Origin: Cytophagia bacterium
GTDB lineage: Bacteria > Bacteroidota > Bacteroidia > Cytophagales > Cyclobacteriaceae
NCBI GenBank assembly: GCA_013373005.1
Contig: JABXIP010000487.1
Location: forward strand, 1 to 7,369
Length of the DNA stretch: 7,369 nt
Direction: 5' to 3'
Shown here: positions 1 to 6,283 of the stretch, piece by piece
Position numbering within the stretch: the stretch's first letter is position 1
Layout of the letters: every line of letters begins with the position of its first letter
Translations under genes and position numbers: made by a program
The notes under the pieces: model-generated
What the model was told of the DNA's origin: nothing
Database searches by the model: none
The model's input: the letters and a program-made list of their open reading frames with translations, nothing else

Positions 1-75
1 ACCTTCCTCAGAGCAGCCTGAAACAAACACAGCCAGAACTGCGAGGATCCAATAGATTTTAAGTTGCTTTTTCAT
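1..75 (-). CDS. Lipoprotein N-terminus, partial (runs off the left edge)
   Basis: The reverse strand opens with ATG at 75-73 and stays open for 25 codons to the window edge. The peptide starts MKKQLKIYW, continues with a hydrophobic stretch (about residues 8-18), and then has the lipobox VSGC with the lipidated cysteine at residue 21, followed by SEEG. This is a textbook type II signal peptide: basic n-region, hydrophobic core, small residues before Cys. The mature protein would be anchored in the envelope by an acylated N-terminal cysteine. The Ser-Glu-Glu after Cys resembles the acidic residues that favour surface export of lipoproteins in some Bacteroidota, but that is only suggestive. No Shine-Dalgarno sequence is evident; an A/T-rich stretch precedes the ATG. 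The gene is divergent from folC. The mature domain is outside the window, so its function cannot be stated. Confidence 0.8.
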   Translation of the reverse strand, partial: MKKQLKIYWILAVLAVFVSGCSEEG

Positions 76-191
76 ATTTTGATTTTTGACTTTCAACTAT
101 ATGACGGGCATCTTCCATTATACACGTACGCTTGACAAAATATTTTTCAAAAAGCCTCTAGCCGATCAACTGCACCTAGTATCTTCGCCCA
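76..191. other. Divergent intergenic region (lipoprotein / folC)
   Basis: These 116 bp separate two divergent genes, so they must hold the 5' control region of the lipoprotein gene and probably the promoter of the folC operon. Bacteroidota promoters usually read TTTG about 20 bases before TAnnTTTG. The best forward -7 candidate is TATTTTTC at 141-148 (one mismatch), but there is no TTTG at the right distance upstream. A TATAAT on the reverse strand (117-122) has no properly spaced partner. The palindrome CGTACG lies at 125-130. No site is assigned with confidence. Confidence 0.4.
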
Positions 192-1418
192 ATGACTTAC
201 CAGGAAGCGCTTGACTTTATGCTGAAAGCTCTGCCCATGTATCAGAGGGTAGGACAGGCTGCTTTTAAAAAGGACCTTACCAATACCATCAAGCTTTGCG
301 AAGCTTTGGGAAACCCTCACAAGCAATTCAAGAGCATCCATGTAGCAGGCACCAACGGTAAAGGAAGCACTTCTCATATGTTGGCCTCTGTACTTCAAAC
401 CAATGGTTATCAAGTAGGGCTGTATACCTCGCCACATCTCAAATCATTTACTGAGCGCATTAGAATCAATGGGCAGGAAGTTGATGAGAGCTTCGTCATC
501 AGTTTTGTAGAGGACAATCAGAAGCTAATTGAGGAAATTCAGCCTTCATTTTTTGAAATGACAGTGGCCATGGCTTTTCAATACTTCGCGCAGCAAAAAA
601 TTGATATAGCAGTCATTGAAGTGGGTTTAGGTGGAAGGCTCGATTCTACCAATATCATCACTCCCGAAGTTTCTGTCATCACCAATATTGGTTTCGACCA
701 TATGGAAATGTTGGGGGATACCCTGGAAAAAATCGCCTTTGAGAAGGCCGGTATTATCAAAGAGCAGGTTCCGGTGGTAATCACCGAAAAACAACCTGAT
801 ACGGAAGTAGTATTCAGAAAAGTAGCTGAGGAAAAAGAAGCTCCAATTTCCTTTGCCGAAGAGCTGAGCTTCGATGAAATCCCATTGTCCGATCTTCAGG
901 GAGCCTATCAGGCCAAAAACATCAAAGGTGTATTAGCCACACTTCAAGTATTAAAGGAGCAAGGCTGGAATATTACAGATGAAAATACTCGATTCGGTCT
1001 ATCACAAGTGCAGTCCAACACAGGCTTAAAAGGTAGATGGCAGCAACTCAATTCTCATCCATTAACTATCTGTGATACAGGGCATAATAAAGAAGCATTT
1101 CAATATATAGTTGATCAATTATCCAGGCAGCTATATAAGGACCTGTACATGGTTTTAGGCTTTGTGAAAGAGAAGGATTTGAATCCTATTTTGGCCATGC
1201 TTCCTGAGCATGCGAACCTGATCTTCTGTGAACCGAAGATTCCAAGGGCTCTATTGATTGATGAGTTAAAAGCCAAAACCAGCCACCTAAAACAAGGGCG
1301 ACATTACATACAGGATGTGAATGAGGCCATTGCACTGGCGAAAAGTAAGGCTACTGCTGAGGATATGATTTACATTGGAGGTAGTACATTTGTGGTTGCA
1401 GAAATTGAAGGGTTGTAA
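192..1418 (+). CDS. folC: Bifunctional folylpolyglutamate synthase / dihydrofolate synthase
   Basis: FolC is a cytoplasmic Mur-ligase-family enzyme. It uses ATP to add glutamate to dihydropteroate and/or to lengthen the glutamate tail of reduced folates, keeping them in the cell for one-carbon metabolism. The 408-residue protein shows the family hallmarks in order: P-loop GTNGKGS (53-59), the LYTSPHL...ERIR segment (78-91), EVGLGGRLDSTN (143-154), and FDHMEMLGDTLEKIAFEKAG (168-187). K185 sits where the carbamylated lysine is expected. The C-terminal ligase domain follows with GRWQ (281-284), DTGHN (295-299) and a terminal GGSTFVVAE (396-404). Length is normal for the family. The ATG at 192 places the usual MTYQEALDFM N-terminus before the first conserved block. 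It is the first gene of the operon, and its TAA shares a base with the trmB ATG. Whether it has both activities or only one cannot be read from the sequence. Confidence 0.96.
   Translation: MTYQEALDFMLKALPMYQRVGQAAFKKDLTNTIKLCEALGNPHKQFKSIHVAGTNGKGSTSHMLASVLQTNGYQVGLYTSPHLKSFTERIRINGQEVDESFVISFVEDNQKLIEEIQPSFFEMTVAMAFQYFAQQKIDIAVIEVGLGGRLDSTNIITPEVSVITNIGFDHMEMLGDTLEKIAFEKAGIIKEQVPVVITEKQPDTEVVFRKVAEEKEAPISFAEELSFDEIPLSDLQGAYQAKNIKGVLATLQVLKEQGWNITDENTRFGLSQVQSNTGLKGRWQQLNSHPLTICDTGHNKEAFQYIVDQLSRQLYKDLYMVLGFVKEKDLNPILAMLPEHANLIFCEPKIPRALLIDELKAKTSHLKQGRHYIQDVNEAIALAKSKATAEDMIYIGGSTFVVAEIEGL
1407..1412 (+). promoter_or_regulatory. Shine-Dalgarno-like GAAGGG for trmB inside the folC end
   Basis: A purine run GAAGGG sits five bases before the trmB ATG at 1418, inside the last codons of folC. 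It is the only well-spaced ribosome-binding-like site seen in the window; the other starts lack one. Together with the TAATG overlap it supports the 1418 start and translational coupling of the two genes. Such a site could also be chance, because it encodes the folC residues Glu-Gly. Confidence 0.4.
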
Positions 1419-2080
1419 TGTCGAGAACTAAGCTTAAGCGTTTTACAGAAATTTCAGAGAGGCACAACGTGCTGGAAGATAATAAGCCTTTGTACCAGCA
1501 GCTGAAAGGTAACTGGAACAAGGATTACTTTCCTAAAGATCAACCCATTACGCTAGAGTTAGCTTGCGGTAAAGCACATTATACCACGGGTTTGGCTGCA
1601 GAATTTCCAGACCGGAATTTCATAGGTATAGATGTTAAAGGGGACAGGCTCTGGGTAGGAAGCACCATTGCTTTAGAGAATAACCTCACCAACACCGCTT
1701 TCCTAAGGGCTCAAATAGAGCATTTAGATCAGTTTTTCGATCAAAATGAGGTATCCGAAATATGGATTACTTTTCCTGATCCGAGACCAAGGAAGAGAGA
1801 TATGAAACGCAGACTAACCTCACCAAGGTTTCTAGAGCTTTATAAGCAGGTAATGAAACCGGGCGGCATCGTTAATTTCAAGACTGATAATACACAGCTC
1901 TTTGAATATACTTTGGAGCTATTCGAGGATAGGAAAGACATCGAGCTAATAGATCACACTTTCGATCTGTATAATTCTCCACTCAATGAGCTTCACTACG
2001 GCATTTGTACCGACTTTGAGCGCAAGTTTAAAGAGAAGGGTGAGGATATTAAATATCTAAGATTCAAATTCAAGGCATGA
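1418..2080 (+). CDS. trmB: tRNA (guanine46-N7)-methyltransferase
   Basis: TrmB transfers a methyl group from S-adenosylmethionine to N7 of guanosine 46 in the variable loop of many tRNAs, stabilising their fold. The 220-residue protein is a class I Rossmann methyltransferase. The SAM-binding motif LELACGKAHYT spans 46-56, with the acidic motif II region FIGIDVKGDRLW at 68-79. The family signature FPDPRPRKR lies at 119-127 (usual form FPDPWxKKRH), followed by MKRRLTSPRFLELY (129-142). Near the C-terminus are KTDN (155-158) and TDFERKF (198-204, the TxFE motif). The arginine in place of tryptophan in FPDPR is familiar in Bacteroidota versions. The motif I position usually glycine is alanine at residue 53 (CGKA). 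The gene begins on the last base of the folC stop codon and ends with ATGA shared with the next gene, so all three are almost certainly co-transcribed. Confidence 0.96.
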   Translation: MSRTKLKRFTEISERHNVLEDNKPLYQQLKGNWNKDYFPKDQPITLELACGKAHYTTGLAAEFPDRNFIGIDVKGDRLWVGSTIALENNLTNTAFLRAQIEHLDQFFDQNEVSEIWITFPDPRPRKRDMKRRLTSPRFLELYKQVMKPGGIVNFKTDNTQLFEYTLELFEDRKDIELIDHTFDLYNSPLNELHYGICTDFERKFKEKGEDIKYLRFKFKA

Positions 2081-2718
2081 AATCAGATTTGTTTGGAGTA
2101 ACTGTTCACTGGCTAACAGCCATTTATCTTGTTCTGGGAGGAATTTTACTGGTATCCACTACACATGGTGATATGGTCTTATGGCTCAACGCGCATCACT
2201 CAGCTGCTGGTGACTTCTTCTTCAAATACTGGACACATTTGGGAGATGGCTTTCTTTTGGGCGCTGTGGCCTTATTATTCCTCTTTCTGAACTACCACAA
2301 ATTTCTCACATTCCTTATTGCCATAGCCTTTCAAACGGTTTTCGTGCACATCTTCAAACAATGGTTATTTGCCGGAGAGCCTAGGCCAAAGCTATATTTC
2401 CAGGACCGCTTGAGCGAACTCAATTTTGTGGATGGAGTGACGGTTAGAAGCTACGATTCATTTCCATCGGGCCATACGGCTTCCGCTTTTACCCTGGCCT
2501 TCTTTCTTATTCTAGTGGCAAAATCTAAAGCACTTAGAATATCCATTTTCATCACTGCTGTTTTGGTAGGTATCAGTCGAATGTACATCCTTCAGCACTT
2601 TGCCAGAGATGTCTATTTCGGCAGTCTTTTCGGTATTCTGTCAGTTGTTTTGGCCTATATGATCATGGCACCGAAAAGTGAATCGGTGAAGCTTCAAAAA
2701 GGTCTTTTAAGAAGATAG
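2077..2718 (+). CDS. PAP2-family membrane phosphatase
   Basis: This 213-residue integral membrane protein has about six hydrophobic segments (roughly 12-28, 55-72, 76-93, 134-148, 154-167, 181-197) and the three PAP2 phosphatase motifs. Motif 1 is K94...RP (103-104), motif 2 is PSGH (130-133), and motif 3 is SRMYILQHFARD (167-178). H133, R168, H174 and D178 are the conserved catalytic or phosphate-binding positions of the family. K94 is eight residues before RP instead of the classic six, so the alignment there is looser. Family members remove phosphate from lipid substrates in the envelope, such as undecaprenyl pyrophosphate, phosphatidylglycerophosphate or lipid A. The sequence does not show which one is used here. 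The ATG overlaps the trmB TGA (ATGA), so translation is likely coupled. The run KSDLFGVTVHW before the first segment fits this start. Confidence 0.9.
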   Translation: MKSDLFGVTVHWLTAIYLVLGGILLVSTTHGDMVLWLNAHHSAAGDFFFKYWTHLGDGFLLGAVALLFLFLNYHKFLTFLIAIAFQTVFVHIFKQWLFAGEPRPKLYFQDRLSELNFVDGVTVRSYDSFPSGHTASAFTLAFFLILVAKSKALRISIFITAVLVGISRMYILQHFARDVYFGSLFGILSVVLAYMIMAPKSESVKLQKGLLRR

Positions 2719-2865
2719 AACCACGCCTTTTTATCGATACTCCAACCTGCTAAAGCCTACCATTAACAGAAAAGAACAGAGGAAGCATAGAATAGGAGAG
2801 TCAAGATTGAGCATAAGCATTATATTTAAAGAATAAGGATTTTAATCCCACTCATCAACCTTAAT
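2719..2865. other. Intergenic region upstream of the S9 peptidase
   Basis: These 147 bp separate the folC-trmB-PAP2 operon from the peptidase and probably hold the peptidase promoter. TATATTTA at 2821-2828 is one base off the Bacteroidota -7 consensus TAnnTTTG, but no TTTG lies about 20 bases before it; the nearest TTGA (2807-2810) is too close. No strong hairpin terminator for the upstream operon is visible. A purine-rich AAGGA (2835-2839) is too far from the ATG to serve as a ribosome-binding site. Confidence 0.35.
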
Positions 2866-5601
2866 ATGAGCCCTATGCACAACTCAACCAAATCTACATT
2901 TATCAGGTTAATCACACTTTGTTTGTTGTTCTTGACTCAGCTGGTTTTAGCTCAGGAAAAGAAAGCCCTAACGCTAGAAGACTATGGTCAATGGAACAGC
3001 ATCAGAAATACAGAAATCTCTCCGAACGGAAAATGGATTACCTATGCCTATTCTCCCAATGATGGCGATGCCAAGTTCTTCATTCGCGAAATAGCTGGCG
3101 ATACGGTCTACAGCACCATCAATGCCAGCAGAGTCAGTTTTTCCAATGACAACAGCTATGTAGCCTTTCTGGTATCACCTCCGGAAAAAGAGGCCGAAGC
3201 ACTTCGCAAACAGCGAAAACCAGTAGTTAATACTTTGCATTTGTATAACCTCAATAACCAATCGGTAGAGGAAATTAAAGGTGTGAATAGCTTTAGCTTC
3301 AGCGACAACTCATCCTTTATCGCTATTCATAAGGCCAAGTCTGACAGAGAAGCAGAGCACGATGGTTCTGATTTAATTCTTAAAAGCCTGAACAATGGCT
3401 CAGCCATGAACCTCGGTAACGTCTCGAGTTTTGCATTCAACGAGGATGGAACGCTATTTTCTTACCTCGTTGACGCAGATGGCGATGCTGGAAATGGCGT
3501 TTATACCATCGACTTAAGCAATATGCGCACCTGGACGCTGCACACTGGAGAAAACACATACAGTCAATTGTCCTGGAATGAAGTAGGAAACGCGTTGGCT
3601 GCTCTTTTCGGAACCACTCCAAAAGGCAAAGTTCAGCGAGAAAACACCCTGCTTTGGGTGAATAACCTAAGTGCAGGAATTAGCTCCATGCCATCGATCA
3701 ACACCTTTAAGAATGTCCCTGATGGACAAGTAATCAGTGAATACAAAGGCCTCAGCTGGAATGAAGCCGGAACTCAGCTGTTCCTGGGTTTGAAGGAGCA
3801 ACAAGATGAATTGAAGAAAGAAGATGAATTGAAAGCCAATGTTGACGTATGGCACTGGAAAGATGAGGTGGTACAGTCTGCTCAAATGATCAGAGCCGGA
3901 AGAGACAGAAGAGCAACACATACTGCAGTCTTCAACCTGAGTGGTCAAAAGCTGATTCAATTAGATAATGATGATATGGCCGGTGTACGCACCAGCAGCA
4001 AATCACCTTGGGCCGTGGTACTTCACGATAAGAAATACAGATCGAACCTGGATCGACCTTCTGGCTATGAAGATCTTTATGCTGTAAACACCGAAACCGG
4101 TACTGAGCTGCTTATTGCCGAAGATGTCTACCATTTCATGGGTCTTTCTCCAGCAGGTGACTATGCAGCCTATTCAAGAAATTCTGCTGTGATGCTTTAT
4201 CATTTTGAAACAGAAAGAACCATTAACCTTTCTGCTAAATCAGATGTAGACTTCACGAATAAGGAGTTCGACTACCCTGTAGAAAAGCCGGTATACGGAA
4301 TTGCCGGATGGTCTTCTGATGGCCAATGGGTAATGATGAATAATCAGTTCGATATTTATGCCTTTTCACTGACTTCCAATGAGGTAATTAACCTCACTCA
4401 AGGAGTAGGAAAGGAAAATCATATCCGTTTCAGACTGACACAACTAGATCCTGAAGCCGATACTTACGACACGTCAAAACCGCTTCTATTAAGCGCATAT
4501 GGTGAATGGACTAAGAAATCGGGCTATTACGAAGTAGACTTTGGCAAGAAGCCGAAAGCATTGATGTATGTAGATAAGAGCATTGGCAGACCAACCAAGG
4601 CGAAGGACGCGGATGTGCTCATGTTTACTCAGCAAACTTTTGTGGAGTTTCCTGATGTTTGGGTGGCCAATACCGATTTCAAGAAGGAACAAAAGATCAC
4701 CAATGCCAATCCACAGCAAGCCGATTACAAGTGGGGCAGAAGAGTATTAGTTGACTACACCGATAAAAGAGGCAATAAGCTCCAAGCTACTTTAGCACTT
4801 CCTGCAGATTACGAGGAAGGCAAAAAGTACCCGATGATTATCTATTTCTACGAGAAAATGTCGCAGAGACATCATCAGTACTCTATGCCAACCTATGACG
4901 ATAGACCGCATATGTCTACTTATGCCAGCAATGGCTATTTGGTGTTGATGCCGGATATCGTTTATGACGATGGCAAACCGGGTAGCTCGGCCTTAGACGA
5001 TGTAACATCAGCTGCTCAAAAGGTAATTGACCTGGGTTATGCTGACCCAGAAAGAATTGGTTTACAAGGACATAGCTGGGGAGGTTACGAGTCGAGCTTT
5101 ATCTTGACTCAGACGGATATGTTTGCCTGTGTGGTTACCGGAGCACCATTGACCAACCTGATCAGTATGTACAACATTATCTACAAAGGCAGTGGTAACT
5201 TCAACGGCCCAATCTTAGAATGGTCACAGGGTAGAATGGGAGTAAGCCCTTATGAAGACTTTGATCTCTATGTGAGCCAGTCGCCAATACATCATGCGAA
5301 GAACATCAGCACTCCATTCCTGATTCTACACGGTACTGCCGATGGAGCAGTTGACTGGAACCAAGGGGTGGAATATTATCAGACTGCCCGCAGATTGGGT
5401 AAAGAGGTGATCTTGCTATCGTACCCAGATGAGCCTCATCACTTAGGTAAAGAAGACAATCAGAAGGACTTCCAGATCCGCATGAAGCAATACTTCGATC
5501 ACTTCCTGAAAGGCTCTGAAGCACCATTATGGATGACGGATGGGGTAGATCACTTGGATAAGAAAAGAATCGGTCCCGACTATCAAGAAGATAAGAAGTA
5601 G
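2866..5601 (+). CDS. Secreted S9-family (prolyl oligopeptidase-like) serine peptidase
   Basis: This 911-residue exported enzyme should cleave peptides in the periplasm or at the cell surface. A Sec signal peptide covers residues 1-29 (Arg14, then a Leu/Ile-rich core) with likely cleavage at VLA-QEK (29/30). A beta-propeller-like region follows, visible as recurring blades of the type ISPNGKW: residues 51, 91, 143, 189, 235, 296, 427 and 482. The alpha/beta-hydrolase domain starts near residue 620, with the nucleophile elbow GHSWGGY (735-741, Ser737). The acid is in HGTADGAVDW (822-831, Asp826) and the histidine in YPDEPHH (His858). These match the Ser-Asp-His triad of dipeptidyl-peptidase-type S9 enzymes. 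No type IX secretion C-terminal domain is apparent. The start could also be Met4 (2875), since no ribosome-binding site decides it. The gene looks monocistronic, with a hairpin at its stop codon. Exact substrate (dipeptidyl, tripeptidyl or oligopeptidase) is not determinable. Confidence 0.93.
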   Translation: MSPMHNSTKSTFIRLITLCLLFLTQLVLAQEKKALTLEDYGQWNSIRNTEISPNGKWITYAYSPNDGDAKFFIREIAGDTVYSTINASRVSFSNDNSYVAFLVSPPEKEAEALRKQRKPVVNTLHLYNLNNQSVEEIKGVNSFSFSDNSSFIAIHKAKSDREAEHDGSDLILKSLNNGSAMNLGNVSSFAFNEDGTLFSYLVDADGDAGNGVYTIDLSNMRTWTLHTGENTYSQLSWNEVGNALAALFGTTPKGKVQRENTLLWVNNLSAGISSMPSINTFKNVPDGQVISEYKGLSWNEAGTQLFLGLKEQQDELKKEDELKANVDVWHWKDEVVQSAQMIRAGRDRRATHTAVFNLSGQKLIQLDNDDMAGVRTSSKSPWAVVLHDKKYRSNLDRPSGYEDLYAVNTETGTELLIAEDVYHFMGLSPAGDYAAYSRNSAVMLYHFETERTINLSAKSDVDFTNKEFDYPVEKPVYGIAGWSSDGQWVMMNNQFDIYAFSLTSNEVINLTQGVGKENHIRFRLTQLDPEADTYDTSKPLLLSAYGEWTKKSGYYEVDFGKKPKALMYVDKSIGRPTKAKDADVLMFTQQTFVEFPDVWVANTDFKKEQKITNANPQQADYKWGRRVLVDYTDKRGNKLQATLALPADYEEGKKYPMIIYFYEKMSQRHHQYSMPTYDDRPHMSTYASNGYLVLMPDIVYDDGKPGSSALDDVTSAAQKVIDLGYADPERIGLQGHSWGGYESSFILTQTDMFACVVTGAPLTNLISMYNIIYKGSGNFNGPILEWSQGRMGVSPYEDFDLYVSQSPIHHAKNISTPFLILHGTADGAVDWNQGVEYYQTARRLGKEVILLSYPDEPHHLGKEDNQKDFQIRMKQYFDHFLKGSEAPLWMTDGVDHLDKKRIGPDYQEDKK
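3803..3833 (+). repeat. Two-copy 18-bp tandem repeat inside the S9 peptidase
   Basis: AAGATGAATTGAA occurs at 3803-3815 and again at 3821-3833, exactly 18 bp apart. The period is a multiple of three, so the frame is kept and the protein reads DELKKE then DELKAN (residues 314-325). The repeat lies in a charged, probably helical or loop insertion between two propeller blades, a place where small duplications are tolerated. Confidence 0.6.
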
Positions 5602-5619
5602 GCTATTTAAAGCCTACTT
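5596..5619 (+). terminator. Hairpin at the S9 peptidase stop codon, probable terminator
   Basis: AAGTAGGCT (5596-5604) and AGCCTACTT (5611-5619) form a perfect 9-bp stem with a 6-base ATTTAA loop. The TAG stop codon (5599-5601) lies in the left arm. The 3' side is only weakly T-rich (TTTATCACTTCTT), so it is not a classic U-tract terminator, although its position at the end of an isolated gene argues for 3'-end formation or stabilisation. The overlapping AAGAAGT (5593-5599) could instead pair with ACTTCTT (5624-5630). Confidence 0.65.
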
Positions 5620-5643
5620 TATCACTTCTTCCACAAAAACACC

Positions 5644-5694
5644 AGGCGATAATTACCTGCTATTGAGTATTTTTTCTTTAGCAGGCAATCGCCT
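5644..5694. repeat. Two-tier inverted repeat (bulged hairpin)
   Basis: Two nested perfect 7-bp stems are present. The outer is AGGCGAT (5644-5650) with ATCGCCT (5688-5694). The inner is CCTGCTA (5656-5662) with TAGCAGG (5679-5685). They are separated by an asymmetric internal loop (AATTA on the left, CA on the right). The terminal loop is 16 bases and contains six consecutive T (5670-5675). A-rich sequence flanks the left side and ATTTTAAA the right, so it could act as a bidirectional terminator. Alternatives are a 5' leader structure for the downstream gene or a copy of a dispersed palindromic repeat. It lacks the RYYYAAC/GTTRRRY core boxes of an integron attC site. Confidence 0.6.
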
Positions 5695-5729
5695 ATTTTA
5701 AATATGACATTTAACAACCATCTACTATT

Positions 5730-6281
5730 ATGAAATTCATAGGAAACCTAAACCCAGCCAATCAAAACGATTATCAGGCCATTTATGCAAGCCAATTATA
5801 CGGTACATTCTTTAGTGTATTTGCCAAGTTTACTTGCCAGGATATACAGAGCGACCGTTATATCATTGATAAAATAGACTTCAAATTGATCAACTATAAA
5901 GGAGTTATTAATCTCGGTATATCTAATGTTCAGGGCGTTTTTGATGTTATTGATGACGAAGGAAACCAACGCAAGCTTGTCAATTTAGAAGTACAAGGAC
6001 TAAACAGCGATGATGAATTTGAATTCAATTGTTCTGGTCTGAGTCTTCCAAAGAATGACTTATTCATTCTTCAAAGAACCTTAAAGCCTATGCACAACCA
6101 TGGAAGTGCAATAGATAATAGTGTATTTGATGATGAGTATTTCTATCGTGAAGGGTTGGCTGATGCTACGGATGGTTTCCTTCATAGAGAACCAAAACCA
6201 GAGACAGATTATGACCCAAGTAAGGCACTGAAAGAATGGCCCGGCTCAATATGTCCACGCGCTACTAATTTCATTATGTAG
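5730..6281 (+). CDS. Hypothetical protein of unknown function, 183 residues
   Basis: I do not recognise this protein. It has no signal peptide or membrane segment, so it is probably cytoplasmic. The first two thirds look beta-rich, with alternating hydrophobic residues in runs such as GVINLGISNVQGVFDVI (58-74) and KLVNLEVQG (82-90). The last third is polar and acidic (DDEYFYREGL at 134-143, then a Pro/Asp/Glu-rich tail) and ends PRATNFIM. Cysteines are at 36, 101 and 175 with no metal-binding spacing; MHNH (121-124) is the only histidine cluster. The ATG at 5730 is the first in its frame after an in-frame TAA at 5712, so the start is well bounded, although no Shine-Dalgarno sequence is seen. 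The stop lies two bases before the next gene, which implies co-transcription with a TPR sensor-like protein. Codon usage is more AT-rich than in the genes to the left. Coding status is supported by length and by this tight spacing. Confidence 0.75.
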   Translation: MKFIGNLNPANQNDYQAIYASQLYGTFFSVFAKFTCQDIQSDRYIIDKIDFKLINYKGVINLGISNVQGVFDVIDDEGNQRKLVNLEVQGLNSDDEFEFNCSGLSLPKNDLFILQRTLKPMHNHGSAIDNSVFDDEYFYREGLADATDGFLHREPKPETDYDPSKALKEWPGSICPRATNFIM

Positions 6282-6283
6282 GA

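Noticed and set aside
117..122. TATAAT on the reverse strand as a -10 box for the lipoprotein gene
   Set aside because: The only TTGTCA-like -35 match is about 10 bases away instead of about 17, and Bacteroidota primary sigma factors use a different consensus.
147..437. Reverse-strand open frame overlapping the start of folC
   Set aside because: It lies over the conserved folC N-terminus and P-loop, has no recognisable protein features, and is best explained as an antisense shadow.
2696..2732. AAAAAGG (2696-2702) and CCTTTTT (2726-2732) as a terminator for the PAP2 operon
   Set aside because: The stem is only 7 bp, mostly A-T, with a 23-base loop and no T tract beyond the arm. It is too weak to call.
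2866..2952. Cys19 of the S9 peptidase signal peptide as a lipoprotein cysteine
   Set aside because: The residue before it is leucine inside the hydrophobic core (LITLC), which does not fit a lipobox. Cleavage after VLA at residue 29 is more likely.
3437..5527. Several reverse-strand open frames (60-100 codons) inside the S9 peptidase gene
   Set aside because: All sit opposite a well-conserved 911-codon gene and their translations are low-complexity or Cys/Ser-rich, with no domain features.
5644..5694. Integron attC-like recombination site
   Set aside because: The inverted repeat lacks the conserved RYYYAAC and GTTRRRY core boxes, and there is no integrase or cassette array nearby.
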